NCBI GenBank assembly: GCA_965218875.1
Contig: OZ244707.1
Span: forward strand, 1,302,001 to 1,366,000
Reading direction: 5' to 3'
DNA: 64,000 nt
From: CBDCMJ01 sp965218875
GTDB taxonomy: Bacteria; Chloroflexota; Dehalococcoidia; Lucifugimonadales; UBA3495
In this document: positions 16,679 through 25,190 of the stretch, piece after piece
How positions within the stretch are numbered: position 1 is the first letter of the stretch
How the letters are laid out: each line of letters starts with the position of its first letter
Translations under genes and position numbers: made by a program
Notes under the pieces: model-generated
What the model was told of the DNA's origin: nothing
Databases searched by the model: none
Seen by the model: the letters and a program-made list of their open reading frames with translations, nothing else

Positions 16679-18253
16679 TCAGGAGCGGGGCTGTCGCCTC
16701 GCCCGCCTCCCCAGGGCCACCAGGAACATGGCGCTCTTACCCTGGGCGCTGCCGCCGAAGAACTCGGTGACCAAGTCGTCGTAGAAGGTCAGGCCGGTAG
16801 CGCCCAGCCGCAGGGCATAGGCGGCGAGGTACATCCGGCCCGCGGCAATGCTGGCGTCCATCTGGGCAGCCCGGTAGCCCCGGTTGCCGAAGCGCTCCAG
16901 GACCGTGTTCAGGTCGCAGAGAAAAAAGACGTTGACGCTGGCGTCGGCCGGCAAGTCCTGGTGAAGTCCCAGGACGCCGGCGTGGCGGCGGAAGTCGCCC
17001 GTCTCCAGTTGTTCCAACGCCCCCTGCTCCCTATGGAATAAGTACGCGCCGGAGTCCAACCCGTCCACGTCGTTCACGATCAAGTACAGGTCGTTCAGGC
17101 TCCCGAGCGGGCCCGCCAGGTAGTCCGCCGGTACGGGTGTAGCAGTGGACCGCAGGACTGTCGAGAGGTCCGGAAAGGATATGGGGTCGCGGCTGAACCG
17201 GCGGGCGGACCCCCGGCGTGTTATGACCGGCTCGATGGGGTCCGGCCCCGCCTGGTCCGGGTTGGACTGTTCCGCCGGGATGACCAGGCCCGAGGGGGCA
17301 TACTCCGGCGTGGGCAGGGACTGGCTTCGCCACGCCGCCACGTCGGCGGCGCTCGGCAGCGAGGACGCGGTGTGCATTTCCAGTATGGCCGGAAAGTCGA
17401 TTTCGGCGTCGGATACGGGCAGCGTCCGCAGCGAAAGGGCTTCTGCGGTTGGCGGCTGTGTCCCCGGACGGGAAGGAGTCTCACCGGCGGAATACCCCAG
17501 GGGGACCAGCGCCAGGGCCATCTCGCTGGCCGGGTCGAGACCCAGCAGGTGGTTGACCTCGTCGTCCACGAAACCCAACACGACTCTCGCCGGCAGGCCG
17601 CACGAGGCGGCAGTGGCTAGGGTGTTGGCCACCATGGTGCCGCAGTCCCAGAAGGCGTGGCGATACTCGCGGGCCTGGTACTTGCAGGCGTTGCGCCAGC
17701 GTACGTCGGTGTACACGGCGATGGCCGGGGCCAGGGCCAGGGCCGGTTCACCGGCGGCGGCTTCGACCAAGGCGGGGCGGTAGTCGCCGGCTCGGAGCCG
17801 CTTGAGGGCCGCACCGTGGACGTCGAAGTGGTACACTCCCGCTTCCAGGCCCGGCAGGTCCCCGCACACCAAATAGATTTCTATATGGTACAAAGCCCCT
17901 GTGCAGGCCGCCGCCCGGAAGGCCATTTCACCCCAGGAGTATTTGATGGTCTTGGTGATCCCCGCCGAGAAGAACAGTATCTTACCCAAGGTCTCGGCGC
18001 CCGGCGCCGTTGGTTCACCCCCTGGGGCGCCGGCGGCTGACCCGGAAATCGCGGCCAGGGCGGGGACGGCGCCCGGCGTTTTGTCGATTGGCAGGGGGAT
18101 GGGTTCCAATTCAGGATAAATCTTGAAGGGTATCGGCTGGGTCGAGTAGTCGAAGAAGTGCGAGCGGTCCATCAGAGACCCATCAGGGTGCTTGGTCCCG
18201 TTGTGGTAACGCCAGGCGGATTGAATGTCCTGGTTCGGCAAAAGCTCCTCCAT
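16679..18253 (-). CDS. Double-domain SagB/ThcOx-type nitroreductase
   Basis: A 524-residue protein with two nitroreductase-fold halves. The first (about 75-260) has YSWGEMAFRAAACTGALYHIEIYLV and DCGTMVANTLATAASCGLPARVVLGF. The second (about 320-510) has RRGSARRFSRDPISF, LYLIVNDVDGLDSGAYLFH and AQMDASIAAGRMYLAAYALRLGATGLTFYDD. SagB-type flavoproteins oxidise azolines to azoles in peptide natural products, but many relatives have unknown roles. No cyclodehydratase or precursor peptide is seen nearby. The ATG at 18253 avoids overlap with the upstream YkgJ gene, whose end is 48 bases away. Confidence 0.85.
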   Translation of the reverse strand: MEELLPNQDIQSAWRYHNGTKHPDGSLMDRSHFFDYSTQPIPFKIYPELEPIPLPIDKTPGAVPALAAISGSAAGAPGGEPTAPGAETLGKILFFSAGITKTIKYSWGEMAFRAAACTGALYHIEIYLVCGDLPGLEAGVYHFDVHGAALKRLRAGDYRPALVEAAAGEPALALAPAIAVYTDVRWRNACKYQAREYRHAFWDCGTMVANTLATAASCGLPARVVLGFVDDEVNHLLGLDPASEMALALVPLGYSAGETPSRPGTQPPTAEALSLRTLPVSDAEIDFPAILEMHTASSLPSAADVAAWRSQSLPTPEYAPSGLVIPAEQSNPDQAGPDPIEPVITRRGSARRFSRDPISFPDLSTVLRSTATPVPADYLAGPLGSLNDLYLIVNDVDGLDSGAYLFHREQGALEQLETGDFRRHAGVLGLHQDLPADASVNVFFLCDLNTVLERFGNRGYRAAQMDASIAAGRMYLAAYALRLGATGLTFYDDLVTEFFGGSAQGKSAMFLVALGRRARRQPRS

Positions 18254-18300
18254 CTCCGTCAGAGCCGACGGCCCGGAACTCCTGTGGGATGCCGCCCGCG

Positions 18301-18969
18301 CTACCCGGTCTGCCGGGGGGCCAGGCGGTCTTCCAGGAACCGGTGGTAATCGAACACCACCGCCGACGCCACGGTGGCCACCAGCTTTGGCAGTCCCAAC
18401 TCCTGCTCCACCCGGGTCTTGAATTCCAGCCACTGGTACTCCAGGGCCACTTGAGGCTCGACCACGCCCTCGGCCTCGATGACCTCACCGGGCTTGAAGT
18501 TCAACTCGCAAGCCTGCAGGACCCTGGGGTTGTTGGGATTCCAGAGCGGTATGCCAAACTTGCGGGCCATGACGGGCCGGTGGCTGTAAATCGAGCAGGC
18601 GTCGTCCACCAAAGCCGGGCAGGGGATGTGGTGACGCCCGGCCAGGTTGCCGAGCGCCTGTTCCACCAACCGGCTGTGGTCTTCGATGGTCTGGTCGGGG
18701 TCTACCTCCGCGCCGGTGAGCTCCTCCAGGTACGCTGACGCCCTAAGCCGCATCCCGTCTTGGACATCGGGTTCCAGCTCCCTGACGCCCTGAGAGATGT
18801 AGGCCGCCTCTATGGCGTTGATGGAGAAAAGCTGGTGGCAGCAACTGCTGCAACCCTTGCGGCATTGCATCCTGTCGATGAACATGTCCCGCACCCTGTT
18901 GAACTCCTCGTCCACCAGAGACAGAAGCTCCCTGTAGGCGCGATAGATGCTCTCGACTCCGGTTACCAT
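18301..18969 (-). CDS. YkgJ family cysteine-cluster protein
   Basis: A 222-residue protein with the YkgJ/CxxCxxCC metal-binding signature CRKGCSSCCHQLFSINAIEAAYIS and the later CSIYSHRPVMARKFGIPLWN, which together probably bind a zinc or iron-sulfur centre. The function of the family is unknown. GGGAGA lies six bases before the ATG. It is the gene directly upstream of the double SagB-type gene and probably shares its transcript, so a joint role in peptide or redox modification is possible but unproven. Confidence 0.85.
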   Translation of the reverse strand: MVTGVESIYRAYRELLSLVDEEFNRVRDMFIDRMQCRKGCSSCCHQLFSINAIEAAYISQGVRELEPDVQDGMRLRASAYLEELTGAEVDPDQTIEDHSRLVEQALGNLAGRHHIPCPALVDDACSIYSHRPVMARKFGIPLWNPNNPRVLQACELNFKPGEVIEAEGVVEPQVALEYQWLEFKTRVEQELGLPKLVATVASAVVFDYHRFLEDRLAPRQTG

Positions 18970-19057
18970 CGTATCTCCCGTATCCCTCGGCTCATGCCGG
19001 TGGGGTCCCCGTTAAGACGTCCCGGCCCGCTCCGGGGCGTTGCCCACCCGGCGAGGG

Positions 19058-19327
19058 TCAGACTTTCCAGAAGTTGCCGACCTGACAGACCAGGTCCACC
19101 CGGTGCACGGAGCTCGCGGGCCAGCCCACCAGGTTGATCCAGTCTTCGAAGTGGGCCTGCTCGGCGGCCTCGCATTCGGAGACCAGGGTGCCCGTGGTCA
19201 GGTCCCCGTAAACCTTCAGTATGGTGGTGCGTCGGTCCGGCCTCCATTTTCGCACGGCGTCCAGCTTGTCCCGGAACTGCTCTTCCGTAATCCCCGTGAC
19301 GTTGTGAATCGCGATAAATCGGGCCAT
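19058..19327 (-). CDS. Small conserved-looking protein of unknown function
   Basis: An 89-residue protein beginning MARFIAIHNVTGITEEQFRD and ending VCQVGNFWKV. The alternating beta-alpha pattern (FIAIHNV, helix, TTILKVYGD, TLVSECEA, helix, VHRVDLVCQVG) suggests a ferredoxin-like alpha/beta fold such as DUF4242 or dimeric-barrel proteins, but I cannot confirm a family. It lies between the hot-dog hydratase pair and the YkgJ gene on the same strand. AGAGGT stands about ten bases before the ATG. Confidence 0.7.
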   Translation of the reverse strand: MARFIAIHNVTGITEEQFRDKLDAVRKWRPDRRTTILKVYGDLTTGTLVSECEAAEQAHFEDWINLVGWPASSVHRVDLVCQVGNFWKV

Positions 19328-19476
19328 GGTGTACGCACCTCTTGGGAACTTCCGGGGAAGTTAGCGGGACTTCGGTGGAAATGGTCGCCTTCGTTTCCCT
19401 TGGGTCCGGGCTTGACCCGCGCCGACGGCTCCCCACCCGTTAGTCGACGCGTAACAGCGGCGGTCTTGGCCGGAAC

Positions 19477-20037
19477 CTAATCGGCCGGGGGTACGAAGGG
19501 GTACGGGATCTCGGGTCCGTCCTTCAGGGGCAACACCACGGTGGCGGTCCCGGGCATGCTTTCGACCCCGTCCTGAGTAGTCATGCCGATTTCCAAGTCC
19601 ACCAGGCCCATGCCGCCCTTCTCTTCCCGGCCCGTTACCCTGCCCCACATTATCAGGATGTCGCCGGGCACCAGCATCGCCCGGTGCTCGAACCTAGCCT
19701 TCCAGGGCCAGCCCCTGGGCAGGGTCCAGTCCTTCAGGTACTGGGGCGCCACGCTCTGCTTCCACGACCCGTGCACCAGCAAGCTGGGGTTCTTGTCGTG
19801 GTTGAGCCCGAAGTCCAGATCGTAGTGGATGCGGTGAAAGTTCTCTATGGCCGCGCTCCACCGGAACAGGTGGGTGGGCGTGGGGTGGTAAATGTACTTG
19901 GGCAGTTCCATGCCCTCGTAGACGTCCTCGAAGTAGGTCTGCCGTTTGTTGCGAAGCTGCTCCCCGGTGGGCTTCTCGTTGTGGGCCAGGATTTCCTCAG
20001 GCGACAGCTTCAGCAGGTCTTCCAATGCTATGGACAT
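19477..20037 (-). CDS. MaoC/hot-dog dehydratase-like protein (C-terminal-type subunit)
   Basis: A 186-residue hot-dog-fold protein. FEDVYEGMELPKYIYHPTPTHLFRWSAAIENFHRIHYD is the MaoC hydratase pattern with the catalytic Asp/His region (NFHRIHYD in place of NxxPxHxD). Related proteins add water to enoyl-CoA. It is the second gene of a pair with 20120-20671, a common arrangement in which two half-size hot-dog subunits make a heterodimer. The ATG at 20037 is preferred since the family begins there; upstream in-frame sequence is not family-like. Confidence 0.82.
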   Translation of the reverse strand: MSIALEDLLKLSPEEILAHNEKPTGEQLRNKRQTYFEDVYEGMELPKYIYHPTPTHLFRWSAAIENFHRIHYDLDFGLNHDKNPSLLVHGSWKQSVAPQYLKDWTLPRGWPWKARFEHRAMLVPGDILIMWGRVTGREEKGGMGLVDLEIGMTTQDGVESMPGTATVVLPLKDGPEIPYPFVPPAD

Positions 20038-20119
20038 GAGTCGCACCTCTTGGAGCAAGGGGCTTCTTGACGAGGTCCGGCCGGGCAGCCTCCCCAGCGC
20101 GTCCGACCCGGTCCGGGCG

Positions 20120-20671
20120 TCACCGGCGGATGGTGGAGGCCCGGGTGATGCAGAGCACCTCATCGAGTTGATTCTTATAGGTGGTCTCGGTGGTAATGAT
20201 CAAGAAAGCCTGGCCGTCCCGTCCCGACCGCTCCCGTATGTCCGAGTACCGGTTCTGGAAGAATATCTTGTCCCCGATGCCGGGGTACTTGTAAATCTCG
20301 AGCTCGTTGCCGGCGTTGAGCACCCGCACCAGGGGAGTGGGCACCGGGGGCAAGGCGCCCGGACGCTCCACCCTGCCTATGCCGTCGGACTCCGGGTCCT
20401 CTTCGAAGGCCCGGGTGATGGGGTCGTCCTGGTCGGGTCTAATGCGGGTGGCCATGTAGCTGACCATGATGGGAGGGGCTACTACTCCGCCGTACTGGGT
20501 GGAGCCGGCGAACCCTTCGTCCCAATACCTGGGGTCGGGGTCCATCAGCGCCTGGGTGAATCTCCGCAGGTACTCGTCGCTGACTGTGCCCCAGGCCTCC
20601 ACCACCTCTCCGCTGACCCCGATCATCGCCCTAACTTCCGGGGTTAGAGCCGATTCCGTCTCTTGCGCCAT
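20120..20671 (-). CDS. MaoC-type hydratase, FAS1-like N-terminal subunit
   Basis: A 183-residue protein of the N-terminal MaoC/FAS1-like dehydratase type: AMIGVSGEVVEAWGTVSDEYLRRFTQAL, DPRYWDEGFAGSTQYGGVVAPPIMVSYMATR, then GNELEIYKYPGIGDKIFFQNRYSDIRER and TTETTYKNQLDEVLCI. It probably pairs with the following gene to hydrate an acyl-CoA. GGGAGATATGCC precedes the ATG at 20671; an earlier in-frame ATG exists at 20701. A TTGACT/TAGTCT promoter lies just upstream, so this is probably the first gene of the minus-strand run that ends with SagB. Confidence 0.82.
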   Translation of the reverse strand: MAQETESALTPEVRAMIGVSGEVVEAWGTVSDEYLRRFTQALMDPDPRYWDEGFAGSTQYGGVVAPPIMVSYMATRIRPDQDDPITRAFEEDPESDGIGRVERPGALPPVPTPLVRVLNAGNELEIYKYPGIGDKIFFQNRYSDIRERSGRDGQAFLIITTETTYKNQLDEVLCITRASTIRR

Positions 20672-20702
20672 GGCATATCTCCCATCCGCAGTGAACGCCA
20701 CC

Positions 20703-20732
20703 AGACTACTCCAGGGGCTTCAACTTAGTCAA
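20703..20732 (-). promoter_or_regulatory. Putative promoter of the hydratase-to-SagB run
   Basis: On the minus strand TTGACT (20732-20727) and TAGTCT (20708-20703) are separated by 18 bases, ending about 32 bases before the first hydratase start codon. Confidence 0.4.
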
Positions 20733-20944
20733 CAAGGACCAACCCTGGCGGGCGCAATGGCGTCTTACGATAATGCCATCACCATGAAAATAGACGGTTT
20801 CAGCTAAGACCTGTAGCGCCATAGGCCATACCCTAAAAGCAAACGGAACCCTGCCCTGAGTTACCGCCCGGCACTGCTCACTTTCGCTACCCTAATGTGG
20901 CCTCCCCAAAGCCATAGCGGTTAGGTGGGAGCGCTCCCCTTTCC

Positions 20945-20985
20945 GTCATTCCGTGGGAGCGCAGCGACGAGGAATCCCAAGTCCT
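20945..20985. repeat. GTCATTCCG-type dispersed repeat
   Basis: CGTCATTCCGTGGGAGCG followed by CAGCGACGAGGAATC. The same core recurs at 56512-56540 almost identically, and variants occur at 36266-36330 and 46480-46850. The remainder of the gap 20733-21094 shows no gene. Confidence 0.6.
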
Positions 20986-21094
20986 CATGCGCCAACCACG
21001 CTGCGAACGATGGACCACGGCCCTGACCGGGGCTTTAGGCCCCTCGCCCGCCTAAAGGCGGACTCTGCGTGACGGAAGGGGCCCTTGCGGCGGC

Positions 21095-22522
21095 CTAATA
21101 CCGCGGGGGCGGCCGCCGCGGCGGCGCGGTGGGCTTGGCCGGAGCGGCGCCCTCACGGCGCTGGTCCCGGTAGTTGGGGGCGGTGAGGGGTTGCCAGGCC
21201 ACAACCATGCTGTCCACCAGCCTGGATGCGACGCGAGGCTTGACTTTCTCCAGCTCATCCAGGGGTAGGGCAACGGTGATGACGGTGGGCAACCGGGCCT
21301 CGTGCCGCTGCACCACGATCTGGTGCAGCTTCTCCTCGGCCCAGGGCGTGCTGCTCTCCGCGCCGAGGTCGTCGAGGACCAGCAACGGGGCGGTCTGTAG
21401 CTGCTCGAACAACTCGTCGTACCCGATGGGGCTATCCGGGCTGAAGGTGGACCTGAGGTGGTCCAGGAGGGTGGGAACGAAAGCGTAGAACACCGGCCGG
21501 CCCCGGGCCAGATTGTCCCCGGCGATGGCCACCGCCAGATGGGTCTTGCCCGATCCGGCGGGGCCCGTAAACAGCAGCCAGCCGTCCGGTTCCGCGGCGA
21601 AGGTCTCGGCGGCCTGCTTGGCCCTCTGCAGGGACTCCCGGTCTTTCTCGGAGGCGTTCCGGCCTCCCCTGGGATCGAAATTGTCGAAGATCATCCGGCG
21701 CCGCATTTCCGGAGGCAGGTCTCCAATGGCTCGGGCCAGGCGCGTGTTATAGCGGCCCAACTGGTATACCCTGGAGAAACCGTCGGCGGACTCGATGCGG
21801 CTGCGCAGCGCCTCGTCCAGGCGCTGGAGGGGTCCCCGAATGGTGATGACGGTGGGCAGACCCGCGTTGAAGCGGTGGTTGAATATCTGGAGCAGCTTTT
21901 CCCGGGCCCAGGGCGTCGCACTCTGGGCGCCAACGTCGTCCAGCACCAGCACCGCCGCCTCACGCACCTGGTCGAAGAGCTCGTCGTAGGTTACCGGGCT
22001 ATCCGGCGCGTAGGCGGCGCGGAGATGGTCCAGCAGGTCCGCCAGGACTATGAAGAAGGTGGTCTGGCCCCGGTCGATGCAGCGGTTGGCGATGGCGGCA
22101 GCCAGATGGGTCTTGCCGCTGCCGCTGGGCCCGGCCAGGCTGAGCCAACCGGCGGGGTTCTCCGCAAATTCGGCCGCCGCGTCCCGCGCCTGTTGGAACA
22201 GGACCCGGCTGCCCTCGTCCGGCAGGGGTCCCCCGGGCTTGGTGTTGGCAAAGGTGACGCGGCCCAGCGGTCCCAGGTTGCTGTAGCGACGTAACGCGTG
22301 GCGCCGTTGGTCATCGTCCACCTGCCGGCAGTGGCAACGGAACGCCTCTCCGAAGTCCGGGTGGCCCACCGGGACCGGCTTGCTCACCCAGCCACCGCCC
22401 TTGCAACGGGGGCATGCCTCAGGCTCGGGCTCGGTCCTCTCCGGAGCCACCCCAACGCCGTTGGTAATCTCTGAGGAATTTCTGACGGTTATCCTCCTCA
22501 GGATGTCGCCCAGGCTTTCCAT
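21095..22522 (-). CDS. DnaC/IstB-like helicase-loader ATPase with two AAA modules
   Basis: A 475-residue protein. A zinc-finger-like segment (Cys37, Cys40, Cys63, Cys65) is followed by two full DnaC-type AAA modules. Module 1 has Walker A GPSGSGKTHL (131-140) and Walker B VLVLDDVGAQ; module 2 has GPAGSGKTHL (320-329) and LLVLDDLGAES. Each carries the same intervening phrases (DLLDHLR, YDELF, PWA-EKL, GLPTVIT or RLPTVIT), so an internal duplication is clear. DnaC/DnaI proteins load DnaB on DNA. It overlaps the upstream DnaD-like gene by 104 bases in the operon dnaB-DnaD-AAA. Usual loaders have one module. Confidence 0.88.
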   Translation of the reverse strand: MESLGDILRRITVRNSSEITNGVGVAPERTEPEPEACPRCKGGGWVSKPVPVGHPDFGEAFRCHCRQVDDDQRRHALRRYSNLGPLGRVTFANTKPGGPLPDEGSRVLFQQARDAAAEFAENPAGWLSLAGPSGSGKTHLAAAIANRCIDRGQTTFFIVLADLLDHLRAAYAPDSPVTYDELFDQVREAAVLVLDDVGAQSATPWAREKLLQIFNHRFNAGLPTVITIRGPLQRLDEALRSRIESADGFSRVYQLGRYNTRLARAIGDLPPEMRRRMIFDNFDPRGGRNASEKDRESLQRAKQAAETFAAEPDGWLLFTGPAGSGKTHLAVAIAGDNLARGRPVFYAFVPTLLDHLRSTFSPDSPIGYDELFEQLQTAPLLVLDDLGAESSTPWAEEKLHQIVVQRHEARLPTVITVALPLDELEKVKPRVASRLVDSMVVAWQPLTAPNYRDQRREGAAPAKPTAPPRRPPPRY

Positions 22523-23144
22523 CGTCCTTCCCCTCGGCCGCCCACCGTCGCAAAATCCCGGCTATATATCGCCAACTTCGCTTGTTTTCGGCTACGGCGA
22601 TTTGGAATGCTTGGTTGATCCAGCTCCAGGGATAGCGCTCCTCCGCCTCGACGAGCTGGTCCGCCAGCAGAGGAGATATGGTCCCCACGTTGTTTTCGTA
22701 CAAGGAAAAGATGCTGGGGGTTTCCACCGGCGGCGCTTCGGGCGTCTCCAGGGAGGGGTGGACCACCGGCAGGCCGCCGTCCTCGCGCAGCCGGGCCAGG
22801 GCGGTCCGGCCGGCGTGGTCGTTGAGCAGGTAGACCGGCTCGGCCGCGTCATCTCCGCTGGGGCAGTACATCAGAAGAGTCCCCCGGGCCACCGCCAACT
22901 GGAGCCCCCGGCGAATCTCCTGGGCGGGCTCCCGTCCCAGACTGCCGAGGCCGCGCAACAGGGCGGTATCGCTAAGGAACGCGCCCGCCGTTACGCCCTG
23001 GGGCCGCCGCCGGTGCAGCATCCACAACCCGCGGAGGGTCACCTTAAGCTCGGCCAGGTCCTGGATCTGCTCCAGCAGCGGGCCGAACAGGGGGTTGGGC
23101 ACCGGCGTGAACCGGGTCGATTTGTCGAACCCGGAAAATCTCAT
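22419..23144 (-). CDS. DnaD-domain replication protein
   Basis: A 241-residue protein. The C-terminal half holds a DnaD-like helical domain: IFSLYENNVGTISPLLADQL, then AEERYPWSWINQAFQIAVAE and KRSWRYIAGILRRWAAEG (YxxxILxxW pattern). The N-terminal part (FTPVPNPLFGPLLEQIQDLAELKVTLRGLWMLHRR) resembles the winged-helix replication-initiation domain. DnaD-type proteins remodel origin DNA and help load helicase. The ATG at 23144 overlaps the dnaB stop as ATGA, and the end overlaps the AAA loader gene, indicating coupled translation. Confidence 0.85.
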   Translation of the reverse strand: MRFSGFDKSTRFTPVPNPLFGPLLEQIQDLAELKVTLRGLWMLHRRRPQGVTAGAFLSDTALLRGLGSLGREPAQEIRRGLQLAVARGTLLMYCPSGDDAAEPVYLLNDHAGRTALARLREDGGLPVVHPSLETPEAPPVETPSIFSLYENNVGTISPLLADQLVEAEERYPWSWINQAFQIAVAENKRSWRYIAGILRRWAAEGKDDGKPGRHPEEDNRQKFLRDYQRRWGGSGEDRARA

Positions 23145-24505
23145 GACGGATAATCGTCCACCTCCAGGGCGTCGAACCGCACCAGGTTGTCCCGAAAGCG
23201 CATCTTGACAGCCCCGGTGGGGCCGTGGCGGTGCTTGGCCACGATGATCTCCGCCAGGTTCTTGGGATATTCGCGATTGGGGTGCTGCTGGTCCCACTCT
23301 TCCTCGGTGTTGTAGATATCCTCCCGGTGGATGAACATCACGATGTCCGAGTCCTGCTCGATGCTGCCGCTGTCCCGCAGGTCGGAAAGCTGCGGGCGGT
23401 GGCCGGGGCGGTTTTCCACGCCCCGGCTCAGTTGGGAGCAGGTCAGCACCGGCACGTTCAGCTCCCTGGCCATGCCCTTGACAGAGCGGGAAACCTCGCT
23501 CATTTCCTGTACACGGTTGTCTCCCCGCCCCCGGCCCTGGACCAACTGGAGATAGTCCAGCACAATCAGGTCGAGGCCGTGCTCCAAGAAGAGGCGGCGG
23601 GCCTTGCTCCGCATCTCCACGATGCCCTGAAGGGGGGTGTCGTCGATGTAGACCGGCAGCTCGGAGAGGCGGCCTATGGAGTCGGAGATGCGCTGCTCCT
23701 CGGCGTCGTTGGTCAGGTTGAGCCGCAGCCGGTGGGCGTCGATCTCCGCGTCGGCCGACAGGATGCGCAGCGCCAACTGCTCCCGGCTCATTTCCAGGCT
23801 GAAAATCCCCACCACCGCCCCGTTGCGGGCGGCGTTCAGGGATATGTTCACCGCTAGGGCGCTCTTGCCCAGGGCCGGCCGGGCGCCCAGGATTATCATG
23901 TCGGAGCGCTGCAGCCCGCCCAGCAGCAGGTCGAGGTTGTTGTAGCCGCTCATAACCGGGGCTCCCTCTTGGGCCAGGGGCTCGGTGAGGGCCGCCCGCT
24001 CCGTCATGTACTGGTCGTATATGTACCTCAGGGGAATGAAGCCCCGGTCCGACTGCCCGGAGCGGACCTGGAACAGGATGTCCTCGGCTTGGCGGAGGGT
24101 AGTCTCGACGTCGTCGGTGTCCTCGTACCCTATGGCGGAGATCCGGGACGCGGCGTCGATGAGCCGGCGCATGGCGGAGCTGCGGACCACGGACTGGGCG
24201 TAGTACTCCGAGTTTGCCGACGTGGGGGTAATGGAGACCAGGTGGCTGAGGTAGGCCATGCCCCCGACCACGTCCAGCTGGTTGGCGCGGCTCAACTCCC
24301 GGGCCAGCGTCACCTGGTCTATGGCTTCGTTGCGTTGGAACAGGGAGACGCAGGCGGCGAAGCACAGCTGGTTCTTTTCACGGTAGAAGTCCCCGGGCTT
24401 GATGACGTGGCCCACCCGTAGGATGGCGTCGCCGTCGATGAGCAGGGACCCCACCACCGCTTCTTCCGCCTCCAGGTCGTGGGGGAGAAGGCGTTCCGCG
24501 TACAT
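23141..24505 (-). CDS. dnaB: Replicative DNA helicase DnaB
   Basis: A 454-residue hexameric replication-fork helicase. The N-terminal primase-binding domain starts LPHDLEAEEAVVGSLLID; the RecA-like motor has Walker A GARPALGKSALAVN (207-220), then EMSREQLALR, YIDDTP, DLIVLDYLQLVQGRG (Walker B), VPVLTCSQLSRGVE and LRDSGSIEQDSDIVMFIHRE. Length and motif order are normal and no intein is present. It lies four bases after rplI and overlaps the DnaD-like gene, forming the operon rplI-dnaB-DnaD-AAA. Confidence 0.97.
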   Translation of the reverse strand: MYAERLLPHDLEAEEAVVGSLLIDGDAILRVGHVIKPGDFYREKNQLCFAACVSLFQRNEAIDQVTLARELSRANQLDVVGGMAYLSHLVSITPTSANSEYYAQSVVRSSAMRRLIDAASRISAIGYEDTDDVETTLRQAEDILFQVRSGQSDRGFIPLRYIYDQYMTERAALTEPLAQEGAPVMSGYNNLDLLLGGLQRSDMIILGARPALGKSALAVNISLNAARNGAVVGIFSLEMSREQLALRILSADAEIDAHRLRLNLTNDAEEQRISDSIGRLSELPVYIDDTPLQGIVEMRSKARRLFLEHGLDLIVLDYLQLVQGRGRGDNRVQEMSEVSRSVKGMARELNVPVLTCSQLSRGVENRPGHRPQLSDLRDSGSIEQDSDIVMFIHREDIYNTEEEWDQQHPNREYPKNLAEIIVAKHRHGPTGAVKMRFRDNLVRFDALEVDDYPS

Positions 24506-24509
24506 CCCC

Positions 24510-24959
24510 CTACTCCTCGACCTCCGCGACGATGCGCACCGTGGCTTGTACGTCGTTGCCCCAGCGCAACAGAATGTCGTACTCGCCGGGCTCTCTTATG
24601 GGTTCGCCGGTCTCCAGCAGGCGGCGGTCGATGTCCCGGCCTAGCATGTCGCTCAACCGGGAAGCGATCTGGGCGCTTTGAATCGCTCCGTAGTAGCGTC
24701 CCGTGGGCGTAATCCGAGCCGCCACGGTAACCGTGGCCCCCTCCAAAGCCTGGGCCAACTCCTGCACCCTTCCCGTTTCCCGGACCCGGGTCTGGTCGCC
24801 CGCGGCCTTGATCTTGTGGAGGCGCTTCAGGACCTCCGGGGTGGCCGCCTCCGCGAGACCCCGGGGAATCAGGTAGTTGCGGGCGTAGCCGTCGGCCACC
24901 CGCCGGACCTCCCCGGCCCGGGCTTGGTTGGACACGTCTTGAGTAAATACTACTTCCAT
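24510..24959 (-). CDS. rplI: 50S ribosomal protein L9
   Basis: A 149-residue large-subunit protein. MEVVFTQDVSNQARAGEV, then RRVADGYARNYLIPRGLA, is the L9 N-terminal domain with its rRNA-binding signature; a charged linking helix and a C-terminal domain (GRYYGAIQSAQIASRL) follow. The ATG at 24959 gives the normal L9 length; an in-frame upstream extension is not L9-like. An ATTATA complement (TATAAT on the minus strand, 25011-25006) lies 47 bases upstream as a probable -10 box. rplI next to dnaB is a classic bacterial pairing. Confidence 0.95.
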   Translation of the reverse strand: MEVVFTQDVSNQARAGEVRRVADGYARNYLIPRGLAEAATPEVLKRLHKIKAAGDQTRVRETGRVQELAQALEGATVTVAARITPTGRYYGAIQSAQIASRLSDMLGRDIDRRLLETGEPIREPGEYDILLRWGNDVQATVRIVAEVEE

Positions 24960-25190
24960 GGTGTGTACCTGCCGCGAATCAAGGATTGGGCCTCTATGTG
25001 CCGCCATTATAGCCTTTGCACGGTGAGGCTGAAACCGGGGACTGCCAGTGGACCCTGCGCCCCGGCGGCCCAAGGGCTGGGGCGCTCAGGCGTGGCTCAC
25101 GTTCAAAAGTAAGTCCCGCAACCATCCGTCTGTCAAGGGTTGAGACGGTGAGATTTCGGCTCCAAGCCCGATTGACCGCGGCGGGGAGCC

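Noticed and set aside
16679..18253. Thiazole/oxazole-modified peptide (TOMM) cluster
   Set aside because: SagB-like halves are present, but no YcaO cyclodehydratase, ocin-ThiF protein or precursor peptide is seen.
21095..22522. IstB protein of an IS21 element
   Set aside because: No IstA transposase or terminal repeats nearby, and the gene is embedded in the dnaB operon, so a helicase loader is the better call.
23141..24959. Replication origin near dnaB and rplI
   Set aside because: No cluster of DnaA boxes (TTATCCACA-like) and no AT-rich unwinding region is seen; dnaA and dnaN are absent.
25060..25190. TPP riboswitch before tenA
   Set aside because: None of the conserved THI-box blocks (CTGAGA, ACCTGA) is present in the right order.
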